Shown: positions 10,583 through 22,640, counted from the stretch's first letter. The stretch: 64,000 nucleotides of DNA from Ryuthela nishihirai (GCA_038380435.1 JAWZYU010000006.1:36520501-36584500), one strand, 5' to 3'. Translations and numbers: made by a program. Notes: generated by a model from the sequence alone, not told the origin.

Positions 10583-10795
10583 TGTAACCTCCCTTCAAAG
10601 CCATCCAACATGTTCTTTAAAGTGAACAAAGTATGCTCTCTCACATACACAGGGACACGGTTTAACGTCCCATCCGACGGACAGTGGCCTTTCGAAGCCC
10701 CTTAGTGTTCCCTACTGGCCGAGGTCAAGGTGAGGGATCTACGAAGATAAATATCAAAGCTGGCCCAGGTTGAGCTCTCACCTGGGAGCTGAATG
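10583..10795 (-). repeat. SINE1, degraded partial
   Basis: Minus-oriented body sequence (GTTTAACGTCCCATCCGACG, GTGGCCTTTCGAAGCCC) and a weak head. Clearly more diverged than the flanked copies, so probably an older insertion. Confidence 0.8.
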
Positions 10796-10799
10796 ACGT

Positions 10800-11345
10800 T
10801 AAGATAGTCTGGCAGAAGGCTCATAATCTGCGGTTCTCAGTTTCGAGCTGGGCCACCTTTGAGATTTATCTCCGCATAACTCCCTGCCTACCTTTGGTCA
10901 GTAGAGGACATCGATGGGCTTGAAAAGGCCGTTGTCCGTCGGTTGGGATGTTAAGTCGTGGCTCTGTGTGAGGGAGAGCTATACCCTGTATACGTTAAAG
11001 AACACGCTGGATGGTCTTGACGGGAGGCTACCATTTGTGTCCCAACAGCTGTCCAGTGGGTCCCCTCCCCCAATCTTCTGTGAGCCTTTTGGGTCCTTGT
11101 GATCTGGCCCAACCCAATCCCCTAACCTTCTCTGAGTCCTTGGAGTCCCGCTGTATAGGAGAGCCGGTGTGCAAGAAAGCCATACCCTATGCACGCTAAG
11201 CAGCACACTGGAGGTCATTGAAGGGAGGTTACGAATATGCTAACAGCTATCCAGAGGGTCCTCTTCTTCAACCACTTCTCAATCCCTGGGATCTTTGCAA
11301 TCTGACCATTTGCGTATTTTTTGCTAAAAAAAGCGCCGCCAAAAG
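10800..11345 (+). repeat. SINE1, degraded composite
   Basis: A plus-oriented copy from a decayed head (10800-11110) runs into a second plus-oriented tail and body fragment (11110-11345) ending AAAAAAGCGCCGCCAAAAGG. Both are strongly diverged. Confidence 0.8.
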
Positions 11346-12033
11346 GAAACATTCCAATAATTGACATTTTCTTTTCTGCGGTGGTAAAATTTATTTATAT
11401 CCATGTTGTATATAAGACGACGAAAATTTAAAGAAAATCTAGCTTAATTCCTCAAAATTAACCTTTATTACTCCTTCCTGACATTCAAATCAACGGAATA
11501 ACGGATAAAATTAACAAATTCGCCGCTGATGCAAAGAAGTTTAAATATAAAAATTTTTGATTATCATAAATTAAAAAAATGTTCCCAACGAGAGTGAGAT
11601 ACGCTATTTCAAAAGCAATGGTGACTCTATTCTTTCACTTACAGCAGTTCTGCTGTGAAATGTTTGCATATAATAGCTTAAGCAAAAATTTCCTCTTTCC
11701 TACTCACATTTTGATCGTTAAGAGCAATCGTTCCCGAGGGAATTTTTCTTGCTTCTGCACATGCTCTCAGAGCAAATCGAAGCAGTCAGCTTAATTAACT
11801 ACATTTTATGCATGACAAATATGTTCCCAAAAGTTTTTTCAAACAAAAATTCGGTTTTTTAAAAGTAGTAGTCGTAAATAAAAAAATAATCCATGTTTTT
11901 CTCTCAGGTAGCAACTTATAAAGTAGATTCAAGATTATTGTTTTCATATTAGTTTTTCTGTTCATATTTTTTAAAGTTAACCGAGTTACTGATAAACATA
12001 GATGTCTCAGTCTATGGGATGAAGAAAGGAAGA
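11346..12033. other. Unassigned AT-rich DNA
   Basis: No gene or repeat recognised. Short open frames here have no family features. Confidence 0.5.
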
Positions 12034-12428
12034 TTGAGTTGTTTTTACCTATGAGCGACACTCTTGTGCATTCAGTGAACTAAATGGCCATGTCACAAGG
12101 ACCCCAAGGGCTTAAAAATGGTTGGAGAAACATATCAACTGGACTGCTGTTAGATTGTATTGTTTTTTGCACACAATGGGCTAAATGTCCCGGTCACATT
12201 GCCCCCGAAGGCTTAGAAAAGGTTGGGAGGAGGGAACTCAATGGACATCTGTTAGGAGACAGATGGTAGCCTCCCATCAAGGCTATCCGGCGTGTGTTTT
12301 AACATGCACAGGGCATGGCTCTTCCTAAGACTGGGGCACGGCTTAACATCTCATTCGACGGACGACGGCCTTTCCAAGCACATCGTTGTCCCCTGCTGAA
12401 AGAGGGCAGGGCGAGGAGTTTACGGAGA
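12034..12428 (-). repeat. SINE1, two overlapping degraded fragments
   Basis: A tail fragment (12034-12155) is followed by a second minus-oriented copy (12156-12428) that lacks the tRNA head and stops at TACGGAGAT. Confidence 0.8.
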
Positions 12429-12825
12429 TGGGTTGGGTTGTTTTACCTCTGAGCGGCACTTTTTTGCACACCATGAGCTAAATGGCCAGGTCACATGGAC
12501 CCCGAAGGTCAAGAGAAGGTTGAGGGAGGGGACCCATTGAAACAGCTGTTGGGAGACAGATGTAGCCTCCCATCAAGACCATCCAACGTGTTCTTTAACG
12601 TGTACAGGGTATGGCTCTCCCGCACACGGGGCCACGACTTAACGTCCTATCCGACGGACGGCAGCTTTCAAGCCCATCGGTGTCCTCTACTGACCAAGGG
12701 AAGGGCGGGAAGCTTTTCGGGGATAAATCTCAACATTGCTACAAGTGGAATTCGAATCTTGCTGATCAAACTGCAGATTATGAGCCTGACGTGCTACCGA
12801 CTGAACATTCCCGCCCTCACTGATG
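12429..12825 (-). repeat. SINE1, near full length
   Basis: Begins GGTTGGGTTGTTTTACC and runs to a diverged head ending CATTCCCGCCC. It abuts the preceding fragment directly. About 90% like the younger copies by eye. Confidence 0.88.
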
Positions 12826-13295
12826 TTAGGAGACAGATTGTAGGCCCCTGCCAAGACCATCCAGTGATATATTTAATTTGTGCAGGGTGCGGCTCTTTTT
12901 CGCACGGATCCACCGTTTAATATTAAATCCGTTTTTTTACCTCTCAGCTGCATTTATTTTTTTTTTTGCACACAACTGGCTAAATTGCCAGATTACAAGG
13001 ACACCGAGGGCTCAGAGAAGGTTGAGAGAGGGTACCCACTGGAACTGTTGGAAGACAGATGGTAGCCTCATCCAGTGTGTTCTTTAAAGTACACGGGGTA
13101 TGGCTCTTCCGCACATGGAGGCCACGGCTTAACGCCCATCTGACGGACGGCGACCTTTCCAAGTCCATCGGTGTTCCCTACTGATAGAGGGCAAGGCGGA
13201 AGTCTTGAGGAGATAAATCTCAACGCTGGCTAAACTGGGACTCGAACCTGGGAACTGCAGATTACGAGCCTGGCTCGCTACCAACTGAAGTAACT
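12826..13295 (-). repeat. SINE1, degraded composite
   Basis: A short body fragment (12826-12925) precedes a diverged minus copy (12930-13295) that keeps the head block GGGACTCGAACCTGGGAACT. No duplication was found. Confidence 0.78.
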
Positions 13296-13710
13296 CCCCA
13301 AGTATAAGCTCTCTGTCATGATATGAATTCCATACTAAACCTTTAACTATCTAAAGTCCATTTCATACAAAATATTGCATTTTAATTTAATATAGATTTC
13401 TGAGAATTTACACGATAGGCTCACACAAAAATGAAAACACAAACTTCATTAACAGACTGCTTTTCCAATAATAATATTCAGATTTTACAATTGTTTTACA
13501 ATACACATTTATAAAATTATAAGTATTCTACAGGTTTACAAATCTAAACACAGCGTAAACTAAAGATAAAAACCAAAAAGAACATCTTTCTTTTGCTGCT
13601 AAACCACTTACTACACTTATAATTTCTACCACCTGTGATATAACAAATCTTAGCAAAAATTCTAATGTAGCGCAACTTGCAGTAACTTATCATTTAATTT
13701 TATTTCATTA
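13296..13710. other. Unassigned AT-rich DNA
   Basis: No gene or recognised repeat. Confidence 0.5.
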
Positions 13711-13739
13711 TACATACATAGATAGATAGATAATTTTTA

Positions 13740-13790
13740 TTTTAGATAATGTTTAACAGTACACAAAGGTCTGTTAAACATTATCTAAAA
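13740..13790. repeat. Perfect hairpin, 20-bp arms
   Basis: TTTTAGATAATGTTTAACAG at 13740-13759 and its exact complement at 13771-13790, with an 11-base loop. It lies beside the LINE 3' end. Confidence 0.9.
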
Positions 13791-13979
13791 TTTATTTTTT
13801 TTGAGGTCTTAGGAGGGTAGGCTCGTTCGTGAGACATGCGTGCTCCATGCAGGAACAATTTAAATTGAAGACATCAGTCGTCACATTCAATAAAATACAC
13901 AAAAAACGAAAAGAACTCAAAACAAAAAAATTATTGCAATCCAGAAAGTGTGAAAGTTAGAAAGGAAGAAACATTCAAT

Positions 13980-14330
13980 AGGTTGGGTTGTTTTACCTCT
14001 GAGCGGCACTTTTTTGCACACCATGGGCTAAATGGCCAGGTCACAAGGACCCCGAAGTCTCAGAGAAGGTTGGGGGAGGGGACCCACTGGAACAGCTGTT
14101 GGGAGACAGATGGTAGCCTCCCGTCAAGGCCATCCAGCGTGTTCTTTAACGTGCACAGGGTATGGCTCTCCCGCACACGGGACCACGGCTTAACGTCCCA
14201 TCCGACGGACGGCGGCCTTTTCAAGCCCGTCGGTGTCCCCTACTGACCGTGGGCAGGGCGGGGAAATTTTGCGGAGATAAATCTCAACGCTGACCCAGCT
14301 GGGACTCGAACCTGGGAACTGCAGATTACA
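13980..14330 (-). repeat. SINE1, 5'-truncated
   Basis: The tail is at the left and the copy stops at GAACTGCAGATTACA, before the outer tRNA head. A short duplication TTCAATA is present on both sides (ends at 13979; starts near 14336). Confidence 0.88.
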
Positions 14331-14492
14331 AAACCTTCAATATCTATGTTGAATATAAAGAGTTCTAATAAATCAATGCAAAAATGTTTCCACATCATCA
14401 AGTTTCAAAATGTAATTCTCGAAAACTTTAGAAAACAAGTAAAAATTCGTGGTATTTTTCATGCTTTCTGAAATGAAAAAGTGTGTTAATGT

Positions 14493-14537
14493 GTGTTAAT
14501 GAAAAAGAAAATTCTGAATTTTCTTTTTCATTAACAC
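14493..14537. repeat. Perfect hairpin, 19-bp arms
   Basis: GTGTTAATGAAAAAGAAAA at 14493-14511 and its exact complement at 14519-14537 with a 7-base loop. A partial direct repeat of GTGTGTTAAT precedes it. Confidence 0.9.
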
Positions 14538-14671
14538 AAGAAATATCGTTTAAACAGTCATTTTCGCGTTACCGAAATTTTGTCACTAGTGCTATTCGGG
14601 ACAGAGGAAAGGAATTTCGGTGCTAAGTACATAGAATGGTGCATAAAAATTTCCTTACGTAATGCAAGAAT

Positions 14672-15202
14672 TTAATAATTTATGTTTTTATCCTGTCTTA
14701 ATTGGTAATTATTCGTATTGGTTTTAATGCTTTCATTTCCAAAATAAAAGTATTTTATAATTTCGAAAAAATAATCATAATGTAAACGCAAAATTTCTGC
14801 TTCCCGAAACAAAGATAATGAAGGTTGCATTTTTGGGCTTTTAGTTAAGAAGCGAATAAATCTCTTTTGCAGCAATAAAAGTTGTTCAAAATTTTTAAAA
14901 TACATGCCCCCCCCCCCCCCTCCAAAGATTTTATGCCATATGTCAATTGAGAATGGATTATTTATTACGTGATATAGTTTACACATAAATGTAAATGAAA
15001 CTAGGTATCTTGCTAGGTGTAAACGGCCCAAGTTACGGATGACCTTCCTTTTAACCCATGCTACATGCACGTTCCCAGTTATGCATGCATCAATCCAAAT
15101 ACCTAAATATTTCTTTGGCGGCACAAAATAAATTCGAGGCCAATTGCAGTGACTTTTCCATGAACAATTTGTATCATGATATTTCAATTTATTGCGGTGC
15201 AA
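14672..15202 (-). pseudogene. LINE reverse transcriptase C-terminal region
   Basis: A 176-residue minus-strand frame contains YLGIWIDACITGNVHVAWVK, which matches the 'YLGvxlD..l.W..Hi' block after the RT palm in Jockey/CR1-type LINEs, followed by LLLLQKRFIRFLTKSP, like the 'lq.r.lR.i.' segment. A run of six glycines comes from the C/G homopolymer at 14908-14921. Upstream sequence on the same strand continues the RT with stops. Non-functional fragment. Confidence 0.75.
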
Positions 15203-15889
15203 GATATCTGTAACAGAATTATTTTTCTTTAAGTAGAAATAAACTGCATTTGTATTTTTTGGATTTATTGTTAAAAAATTACTTGTGGACCAGTTTCTGA
15301 TTAATTCTAGATCACTATTTGCTTGCTTAAAAATAATCGAAGAATCAGAACCAATATATGTCAGGCAAGGGTCGTCAGCAAAATAGTTAATTTACCTGTT
15401 AGGTTAATGGAATATAAATCATTAATGTAAACAATAAATAATAAAGGAGCCAGAACAGATTATTGGGGCACTCCATATTAAACTTTAGTCCAAGCACTGT
15501 ATGTATCTTTTTTTTTTTACTTTTTGCATTCTGTTAGCTAAATAAGTACGAAACCAATTCAATGCCATTCCTCTAACTCCAGAAGCTTGTACTTTTTGTA
15601 TTCATTTTTGATGATTTACGTTATCAAATGCTTTGTTTAATGTCCGAAAAGAATAATAATGCATGATCACTTGTTATATATCGCTCTGTTATCCGGCGTT
15701 GCTCGGATCTTAATGACCCAAAATAGAAAGACTCGAGGCGTATTAAGGAGGAGTCAAGAAAATATCTTGATAAAAACAAATATATACATTTTTAATCCGT
15801 ATTATGAACTGACAGAATCCTTTCGTAAGCACCTAAAATTGTTTGGCAAAAAAATTAAAGAAACAAGCTAAATTCAGTATAAATATTTG

Positions 15890-16620
15890 TTTTATTAGCC
15901 GGAAGTTCTTTTGCCCTGATCCGCAAGTTCTGTTATCGGGATCTGTGAGTCCTTTTGGCATTATCTTCAAGTTCTTTTGGCATGAGCATCGAATTCATTT
16001 TGGCATGATCCTCAAGTTCTTTTGTCATGAGCATCGAATTCTCTTGACATGATCCTCAAGTTCTTTTGTCATGAGCATCGAATTCTTTTTGACATGATCC
16101 TCAAGTTCTTTTGTCATGAGCATCGAATTCTTTTTGACATGTTCCTCAAGTTCTTTTGTCATGAGCATCGGATTCTTTTTGACATGATCCTAAAGGTCTT
16201 TTGTCATGAGCATCGAATTCTTTTTGACATGATCCTCAAATTCTTTTGTCATGAGCATCGAATTATTTTTGGCATGATCCTCAAATTCTTTTGTCATGAG
16301 CATCGAATTCTTTTGACATGATCCTCAAGTTCTTTTGGTCATGAGAACCGAATTCTTTTTGGCATGATCCTCAAGTTCTTTTGTCATGAGCATCGAATTC
16401 TTTTTGACATGATCCTAAAGGTCTTTTGTCATGAGCATCGAATTCTTTTGACATGATCCTCAAGTTCTTTTGTCGTGAGCTGCAAATTCTTTTTTTCCTT
16501 GTGCCACATGTCCTTTGGGGCCAGTTTTTTTTTTGTCACGATCCGCGATTTCTTTTGACATGAGCTTCGACTTCTTTTGCCACGATCCACAAGTTTTTTG
16601 CCATGAGCCGCAGGTTGGCC
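15890..16620 (+). repeat. 45-bp minisatellite
   Basis: About 14 units with core TGTCATGAGCATCGAATTC followed by TTTTTGACATGATCCTCAAG. The unit is 45 bp in the central part, so a 15-residue peptide (…CHEHRILFDMILKFF…) repeats in an open frame at 16049-16321. Edge units are more diverged. There is no start context or homology to suggest a real protein. Confidence 0.92.
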
Positions 16621-17245
16621 ATGCTTTTTTAAATATCTACCAAACTAAAATATTATAGATTATGAAATTAAATTACAGTGAACCCATTCATTAACAGATA
16701 AAGTGTGTTTCTTTCACATATTCAGTAATTTCCCATTAAAATTATTCTGCTATATAGATAAGAAACTTTCTGATATGCTTCAATTAAAATACTTAAACTT
16801 TCAAAGTGGTAACACATATATCAGTATGTAAATAACACTATCAAAAATCGAACAAAAATTCATTGTGTCAGTTCTTAAATCTGCATATCCGAAAAATATC
16901 TTGCTTTTATTCTTGCTCGTTAAAATTTTCTAGAAATCACTGTTGATTATATTGCGATCCCTGAATCATACATTACCCTAGATTAGAGAATTCCTATGTT
17001 ATGCCAATGGAAATCTAACTTCGAAGCTCTAACTTCTAAAATATGCATTTTAATGAAAATATATGACTGAAGATAAAGTATATATCATAATCAAATCTTT
17101 TTAAATCTCGATTTGCAGCAATATTTGTTCAGTATTTATAGAGTTAAGAAAGCCAGGATGTTTTAACGATAAATTAGCTTTCTTTAATAAGAATCATTTC
17201 TAATTGTCTAATATTGAAATAATCCTTATAAAAATGTCTAAATTG
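16621..17245. repeat. AT-rich DNA sharing a dispersed repeat with 61.3-62.7 kb
   Basis: Segments such as TCTAACTTCGA (about 17012), a CTGAAGATAAA block, AATCAAATCTTTTTAAA and ATATTGAAATAAT recur in the same order at 61370-61410 and 62490-62670 with divergence. This suggests an old interspersed repeat. No coding capacity seen. Confidence 0.5.
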
Positions 17246-17555
17246 AATACATGTGTTACTCGCTTTACGCGTTTTCGCTATAACGCAATTTTAAAAAGTT
17301 AATTTAAAAGATTCTGACCAGTAGCAAATTCGTAGTCACCACGTGCGTGAGCACGTAACTTTGTGCGCGCACCGCTTTGACAAGGCGGCATCATGCTGCA
17401 TGTCAGTCAAACAGAAGGTCTAGAAGTAGTAAGCTCCATCATTGTAGTCTAGAAGTAGGAAGCTCCAGAGTCTTCCGCAACCGAACCCATAACGTTTGGG
17501 TTGAGATTCTCGCAAAGGAATCTGATTATCACGCCAGGTAATTGTGATCAAAATA

Positions 17556-19020
17556 CTTCCAAGATTAAAAAACAGAGAAAAGCTATAACACTGGAGGAAA
17601 AATTAGAAGTTTAAAGAGGTATGAACGTAATGAGCGCACAGTCGGCATAGTCAGAGCTACAGGAATTTCAGAATCAACTTTAAGAACAATAAGAAATCAA
17701 GCAGAGAAAATAGAAGAAAGTTGTAAAAGTGCGACGAGAATGTCGACAACTAAGATAACACAGATAAGGGCATCAATTATGAAGAAATCGGAAAGGATGT
17801 TGGCCCAATGGATAGAACATGAAAATCAACGTGCTGTTTCGTTATCCACCTTGATTATTCAGGCTAAAGCGAAAAGTTTGTTTGATGATTTGAATGTTAT
17901 AGATCTTGATCCTAAAGTGCATCTTTTTCTGCAAGTGCTGGGTGGTTTGAAACTTTCAAGGTGCTACATGGATTCCATAATCTCCAGCTGACTGGCTAGT
18001 CTGAGGGAGCTGATGTTGTTGCTGCTGAGAACTTTCCAGCAATTTATAAATTTATTTCAGGAACATGGTTATTTGTCTCAGCAAGTGTTCAATCTCGACG
18101 AAATGGGGTTGTTCTGGAAGCGTATACCTAGTAGAACATATATATCGGTGCAAGAAAAGAGGATCCCAGATTTCAAAGTTTCCAAGGACCGTCTCACTTT
18201 GCTGTTAGGAGGAAATGCATCTGGTGATCATAAAACTAAACCACTGATGGTTTATCACTCCGAAAACCCTCGCGCACCAAGGGCTACTCAAAGGAGGATT
18301 TGCCTGTTGCATGGCTGTTAAATAAGAGTGCTTGGATTACCGGAGCTGTGTTTGAGTCCTACTTTTGCGATGAATTGCGTCGTGAATTGAAAGCTTATTG
18401 TGACAGTGTAAATGTACCCTTCACAATTCTTCTACTTCTCGACAATGCACCAGGACATCCTCCAAGCATCACTGCATTTGATGAAAATATCAAAGTTATT
18501 TTTCTGCCACCAAACACAACATCTCTCATTCAACCCATGAATCAGGGTGTTATTGCAACTTTCAAGAGCTATTATCTCCGCAGAACATTTTCGCAGCTAG
18601 TTCAAGCTACCGACAGTGAAGATAAGATTTCAGTGAAAGAATTTTTGAAGAAATATGATACAAAAATGGCAATTGACAACATTGGAGAGGCATGGGCAAA
18701 CGTTAAGCAGTCTTGCATGAAGGGAGTATGGAAGAAAATTTGGCCTGGAATTTCTGATTCTAAATTTGATCCTGAAAGTGAGCTTGCCAACTCAATACAT
18801 GACATGTATTGAGTTGGTTAAAATGACATAGTTAAAATGGCAAAATTTGTTGGATATCATTATGTAGATGAGACAAATGTGGATGAACTGCTCTAGTTCC
18901 ACACATCAGAGCTCACTAATGAAGAACTTTTGGAAATCGAAAACAACATGAATGATGGAAGTCATGAGTCCTTTATTTGCTTCGCCCATCAAACAGCTTT
19001 CAACAAACCAAATGACTGAA
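17556..19020 (+). pseudogene. Tigger (CENP-B-like) transposase, broken
   Basis: N-terminal helix-turn-helix remnant (RKAITLEEKLEV, then GISESTLRTIRNQAEK in another frame), a second DNA-binding region (MLAQWIEHENQ, LIIQAKAKSLFDDL), then the DDE nuclease: FNLDEMGLFWKR (first Asp), LLLLDNAPGHP (second Asp) and LPPNTTSLIQPMNQG, where family members usually have QPMDQG, so the third catalytic Asp is Asn. At least three frame breaks (about 17610, 17990, 18290) and a stop at 18812-18814. The reading resumes at 18838 with MAKFVGYHYVDETNVDEL, showing that the stop lies in an inserted palindrome. It would have cut and pasted the element; it is inactive. Confidence 0.85.
18787..18817. repeat. Palindromic insertion in Tigger transposase
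   Basis: CCAACTCAATACATG (18787-18801) is followed after one base by its exact complement (18803-18817). The family reading frame continues only after this inserted stretch and a partial duplication of TTAAAATG, so the right arm looks newly added. Confidence 0.85.
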
Positions 19021-19159
19021 TTTTTTAAACATATTGTGGTGACAATGAAATATTACATAAGATTAAATACTGTCACTTAAAAATCGATATATATCAAAAA
19101 TATTGTTTCTTAAGCGAAGCAATATATTCCTTTTTAAAGTAATTCAACATTATCGATAT

Positions 19160-19345
19160 TGTCAAAAAAATAAAAAATAAATACCCCCTAAAGCAGCTGC
19201 TTGCCACAGGTCTGAGAGGAGCCTGTCAGTGTACATGCCATAGTAGAAGATCTGAGAAGATGGCACGACCTCAGCACAAAAACAACACACATCCATGCCT
19301 TACCCGGGGCTCGAACGCAGGTCCCTTAGATCACAGAACGGTATG
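19160..19345 (-). repeat. SINE2, head-truncated
   Basis: The minus copy runs from the A-rich tail and ACCCCCTAAAGCAGCTGC to CTTAGATCAC. The outer tRNA head is missing. Confidence 0.85.
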
Positions 19346-19842
19346 GTCAATGAAAAACGAAATTTTTTCTTTGATTAATGATATGCATTAACTTTAGTAC
19401 TATTTGTTGAGGAGTAAAAGCTATCAACTGCCAAATATTAAAATTCTTTTGTATATTTATCGTTGTAACAAACACAACTTCAAATATTAAGGAAAACACT
19501 GAGACCTTAGAGAATGATATCGAAAGAGTACACCATATAAGGTGTTAAAGGCATGAGTGTACAACGTGTTAGCCAGGAATCTAAATACCAGGGAATCGAC
19601 AGCCAATGAGATGGCCCACACCATTCTCATCGAAAAATGAACGATCAATTCATTACGCAAGAAACACTTAAACGATTCTCAATATTGATTCCATGTTACC
19701 CCACACGTCTATGTCCTCTAACACCTTTTTTGAGATTACTATTATCTTTAATAATTATAATACAACTATATAATACTTCATTTTACGAAAAATCGGATAA
19801 CTCGTACTATGAAAACCAAAGGGTTCACGATATCGCAGCACT
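19346..19842. other. Unassigned AT-rich DNA
   Basis: Nothing recognisable. Confidence 0.5.
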
Positions 19843-20062
19843 TTATGGCTCTCCCGCACATGGTGCCCCATCCCGCACACGGCTTAAAGTATCATCCAAC
19901 GGATGGACGGCGGTCTTTCCAAGTCCGAAGCTGATCCCTTTCTCACCCAAGGTAAAGTAGGGTCATAACAGAGATAAATCTCAAAATTAGCACAATTGGG
20001 ACTCGAACCTCGGAACTGCAGATTACTAGCCTGGTGCTCAACCGACAGCCAACCAAGCTAAT
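19843..20062 (-). repeat. SINE1, degraded partial
   Basis: The body starts in TATGGCTCTCCCGCACATGG, contains a CGGACG-type block with a small insertion, and has a decayed head with GGGACTCGAACCT. Confidence 0.8.
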
Positions 20063-20574
20063 AAATGAAAGATAGGTATATAAGATAAACGAAGCATAGA
20101 TAGAAGATTTCCGGAATATCTCCAAGAAACGATAGTTCTCTTCACACAGAATATATTCAATTTGGCGCTTATTTCTATAAACGAGTTGGAAGAGGATTCT
20201 GGCAAAGGAATCTGATTATCACGCCAAACTAGACGTCCAATACATATGCTCTACTCTTTATCACAATGGCTGGATCTCTACTCACCCTTTTCAATCCAAC
20301 GAAGCACGTCAACTCATCACCAGTTCAAGGTCATCATTCGTCATAGCACAATAAAAGTGAAAATTCAAATCGCTTCAACAGCAAATGATGGAAACATACT
20401 CCTAGTTTTGAATTTATTATAAAAACTAAATTTCTGTTCAAAAATGGTATTTTTTTTATCCACCACCGGCCGAATTTTGTGCGTTCACGACCATACTTTT
20501 ATTAGAAAAGCAACGCTACTGCTACAATCAGAGAAAATATGTGAAGTGGAAGCCAAGTAACTGGACTGAGGCGG
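20063..20574. other. Unassigned DNA with a Tigger-related block
   Basis: No gene is visible. The only recognised element is the short block at 20200-20226 shared with the Tigger 5' region at 17500. Confidence 0.45.
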
Positions 20575-20963
20575 GTTGGGTTGGGTTGTTTTACCTCTGA
20601 GCGGCACTTTTTTGCACACCATGGGCTAAACGGCCAGGTCACATGGACCCCGAAGGCTCAGAGAAGGTTGGGTGAGGGGACCCACTGGAACAGCTGTTGG
20701 GAGACAGATGGTAGCCTCCCGTCAAGGCCATCCAGCGTGTTCTTTAACGTGCACAGGTTATGTCTCTCCCACACACGGGACCACGGCTTAACGTCCCATC
20801 CGACGGACGGCGGCCTATCCAAGTCCATCGGTGTCCCCTACTGACCGTGGGCAGGGCGGGGAATTTTGCGGAGATAAATCTCAACGCTGACCCAGCTGGG
20901 ACTCGAAGCTGTGAACTACAGAATACGAGCCTGATGCGCTACCGACTGAGCCACCCCCGCCCC
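20575..20963 (-). repeat. SINE1, full length
   Basis: Flanked by the 12-bp duplication GGACTGAGGCGG (20563-20574, 20964-20975). Confidence 0.94.
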
Positions 20964-21030
20964 GGACTGAGGCGGAACGGATCGGAACAGTTACTAGTGT
21001 ACACTTCACCATCTGTTTTAATAATGAAAT

Positions 21031-21213
21031 AAATTACACCCCAAGAGCTTCTTGCCACAGAGGTCTGAGAGGAGTTTAATACGCCATAGAGAAAATTTGT
21101 GAGGAAGGAGAGACCTCAATAGAAAAATAACACAAACATCCATGCTTTCTCCGCGGCTCGAACCCTGGTCCCTTTGATCAATAGCCAAGGGTGTTAACCA
21201 TTCGACCAAAGCG
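21031..21213 (-). repeat. SINE2, diverged
   Basis: Contains AGAGCTTCTTGCCACAGAGG, the B-box block GGCTCGAACCCTGG and the head AACCATTCGACCAA. More diverged than the copy at 32.1 kb. Confidence 0.85.
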
Positions 21214-21416
21214 GTATTAAAAAAAACTACTCTTTTAAATCATATCTAATAGGTTTTTCCTAACTTTCGTCCCCGTTCTGGGTATTAAAATTCTGATTAA
21301 GAGGTATGAAGTCACTCTTAACATTGATATCAAATTTAAAGGAAAACATTTCTTATTTTGGGTGATATACGAACCCATGACCATGTCAGATGCTCGGACC
21401 ACTGTGATAGTATCAG

Positions 21417-21702
21417 GTTGGGTTGGTTGGGTTGTTTTTCCTCTCATCGGCATCGTTTTTTGCACACCATGGGCTAAATGGCCAGGTCACAAGGACCCCG
21501 AGAGCTCAGCGAAGGTTGGGGGAGGAGACCCACTGGAACAGCAGTTGGGAGACAGATGGTAACTTCCCGTTACGGACATCCAATGTGCTCTTTAATATAC
21601 ACAGGGTATGTCTCTTCCTGCACACGGTGCCACGACTCAATATCCCATCGGCGGACGCGGCCTTTCCAAGCCCATCGGTGTCCCCTATTGACCGAGTAAT
21701 TT
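21417..21702 (-). repeat. SINE1, 5'-truncated
   Basis: Tail GTTGGGTTGGTTGGGTTG at the left. It ends at CCCCTATTGACCGAG, so the tRNA head is missing. No clear duplication. Confidence 0.85.
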
Positions 21703-22249
21703 TAAGTAATAAGCATATTGCTGTGTTTACTTTAAACATATTTTCTATAATAACTATATCATTCATATTTAAAAAGTTCGGGGAACAAAACTTTCGGAGT
21801 GTAGCGTTTAGTTATGTTTCGACTGAAAAACAGCACTGTTTTTGGATATTTCTAGCATTTAATACTGAAAAAATAAGCAGTTATCCTGAAAGTACGAACA
21901 GTGTCAAACAAAAAAAAAGCACAAATTGTTTTTGGCGCTACAATGTACAAAGCACGAAACAAAAATCTGTAATGCGTTTATCATAGAGAGTAAACAAACG
22001 TTTACATGCGGGCTGGCTTGTACACGTAACTGCGACGAGTGCGTGCCAAATGATTAATAATAACGCCAGCATGACACAGGTTGCACTCGGCATGTTTCTG
22101 AAATCCTGTCCGAATACTTCTGAATTTTCCGTCGGTGTTAAAAATGTGGAGATCCTCAAAATTCCTTCTGACTGGGAATTGCAAAATATTGAGGTTTATC
22201 GAACTTGCGGATTGTTTTATTCATATTATTAAGTATACTGTATATTGTT
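21703..22249. other. Unassigned DNA
   Basis: Short open frames on both strands without recognised domains. Confidence 0.45.
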
Positions 22250-22640
22250 GGTTAGTTGGTTGTTTTTATCTCTGAGAGGGATTTTTTTTGCACACAATGG
22301 GCTAAATGATCAGCCACAAGAACCCCGAAGGCTCAGAGAAGGTTGACGGAGGGGAACCACTGGAACGGCTGTTGGGTTGTACAGATGGTAGCCTACCGTG
22401 AAGGCCATCCAGAGTGTTCTTTAACGTGCACAGGGTATGGCTCTCCTGCACACGGAGCCACGGCTTATCGTCCGATCCGAAGGACGGGGGCCTTTCCAAG
22501 CCTCTCGATGTCCCCTACTGCCCATGGGCAGGGCGGGGAGTTTTGCAGAAATAAATCTCAAAGCTGACCCAGCTGGGACTCGAACCTGGGAACTGCAGAT
22601 TACGAGCCTGGCGCCCTACCGACTGAGCCACCCCCGCCAC
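22250..22640 (-). repeat. SINE1, full length, older
   Basis: The head ends at CACCCCCGCCAC. It shows many scattered differences from the young copies (for example CACGGAGCCACGGCTTATCG). Confidence 0.88.

Larger units (their letters stand above)
13711..15660 (-). mobile_element. LINE 3' half (Jockey/CR1-type), minus strand
   Basis: The minus strand reads from an RT palm remnant (GVPQ, SVLAPLLFIVYINDL near 15500-15440) to a C-terminal coding block (15202-14672), then an untranslated region, and apparently ends in an ATCT repeat (TTATCTATCTATCTATG) near 13711-13735. The plus-strand LINE at 40.6-46.5 kb has the same kind of end. A SINE1 interrupts the untranslated part. It is 5'-truncated, as usual for LINEs. 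Confidence 0.7.
17246..19180 (+). mobile_element. Tigger/pogo-type DNA transposon, dead
   Basis: A GTTACTCGCTTTACGCG motif and CGCTATAACGC near 17256-17290 resemble pogo/Tigger inner terminal sequence. A broken transposase follows (17556-19020). The right end is not defined, because a SINE2 abuts near 19165. A block GGCAAAGGAATCTGATTATC with CACGCCA recurs at 20200-20226, so part of a second copy lies nearby. Confidence 0.75.
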
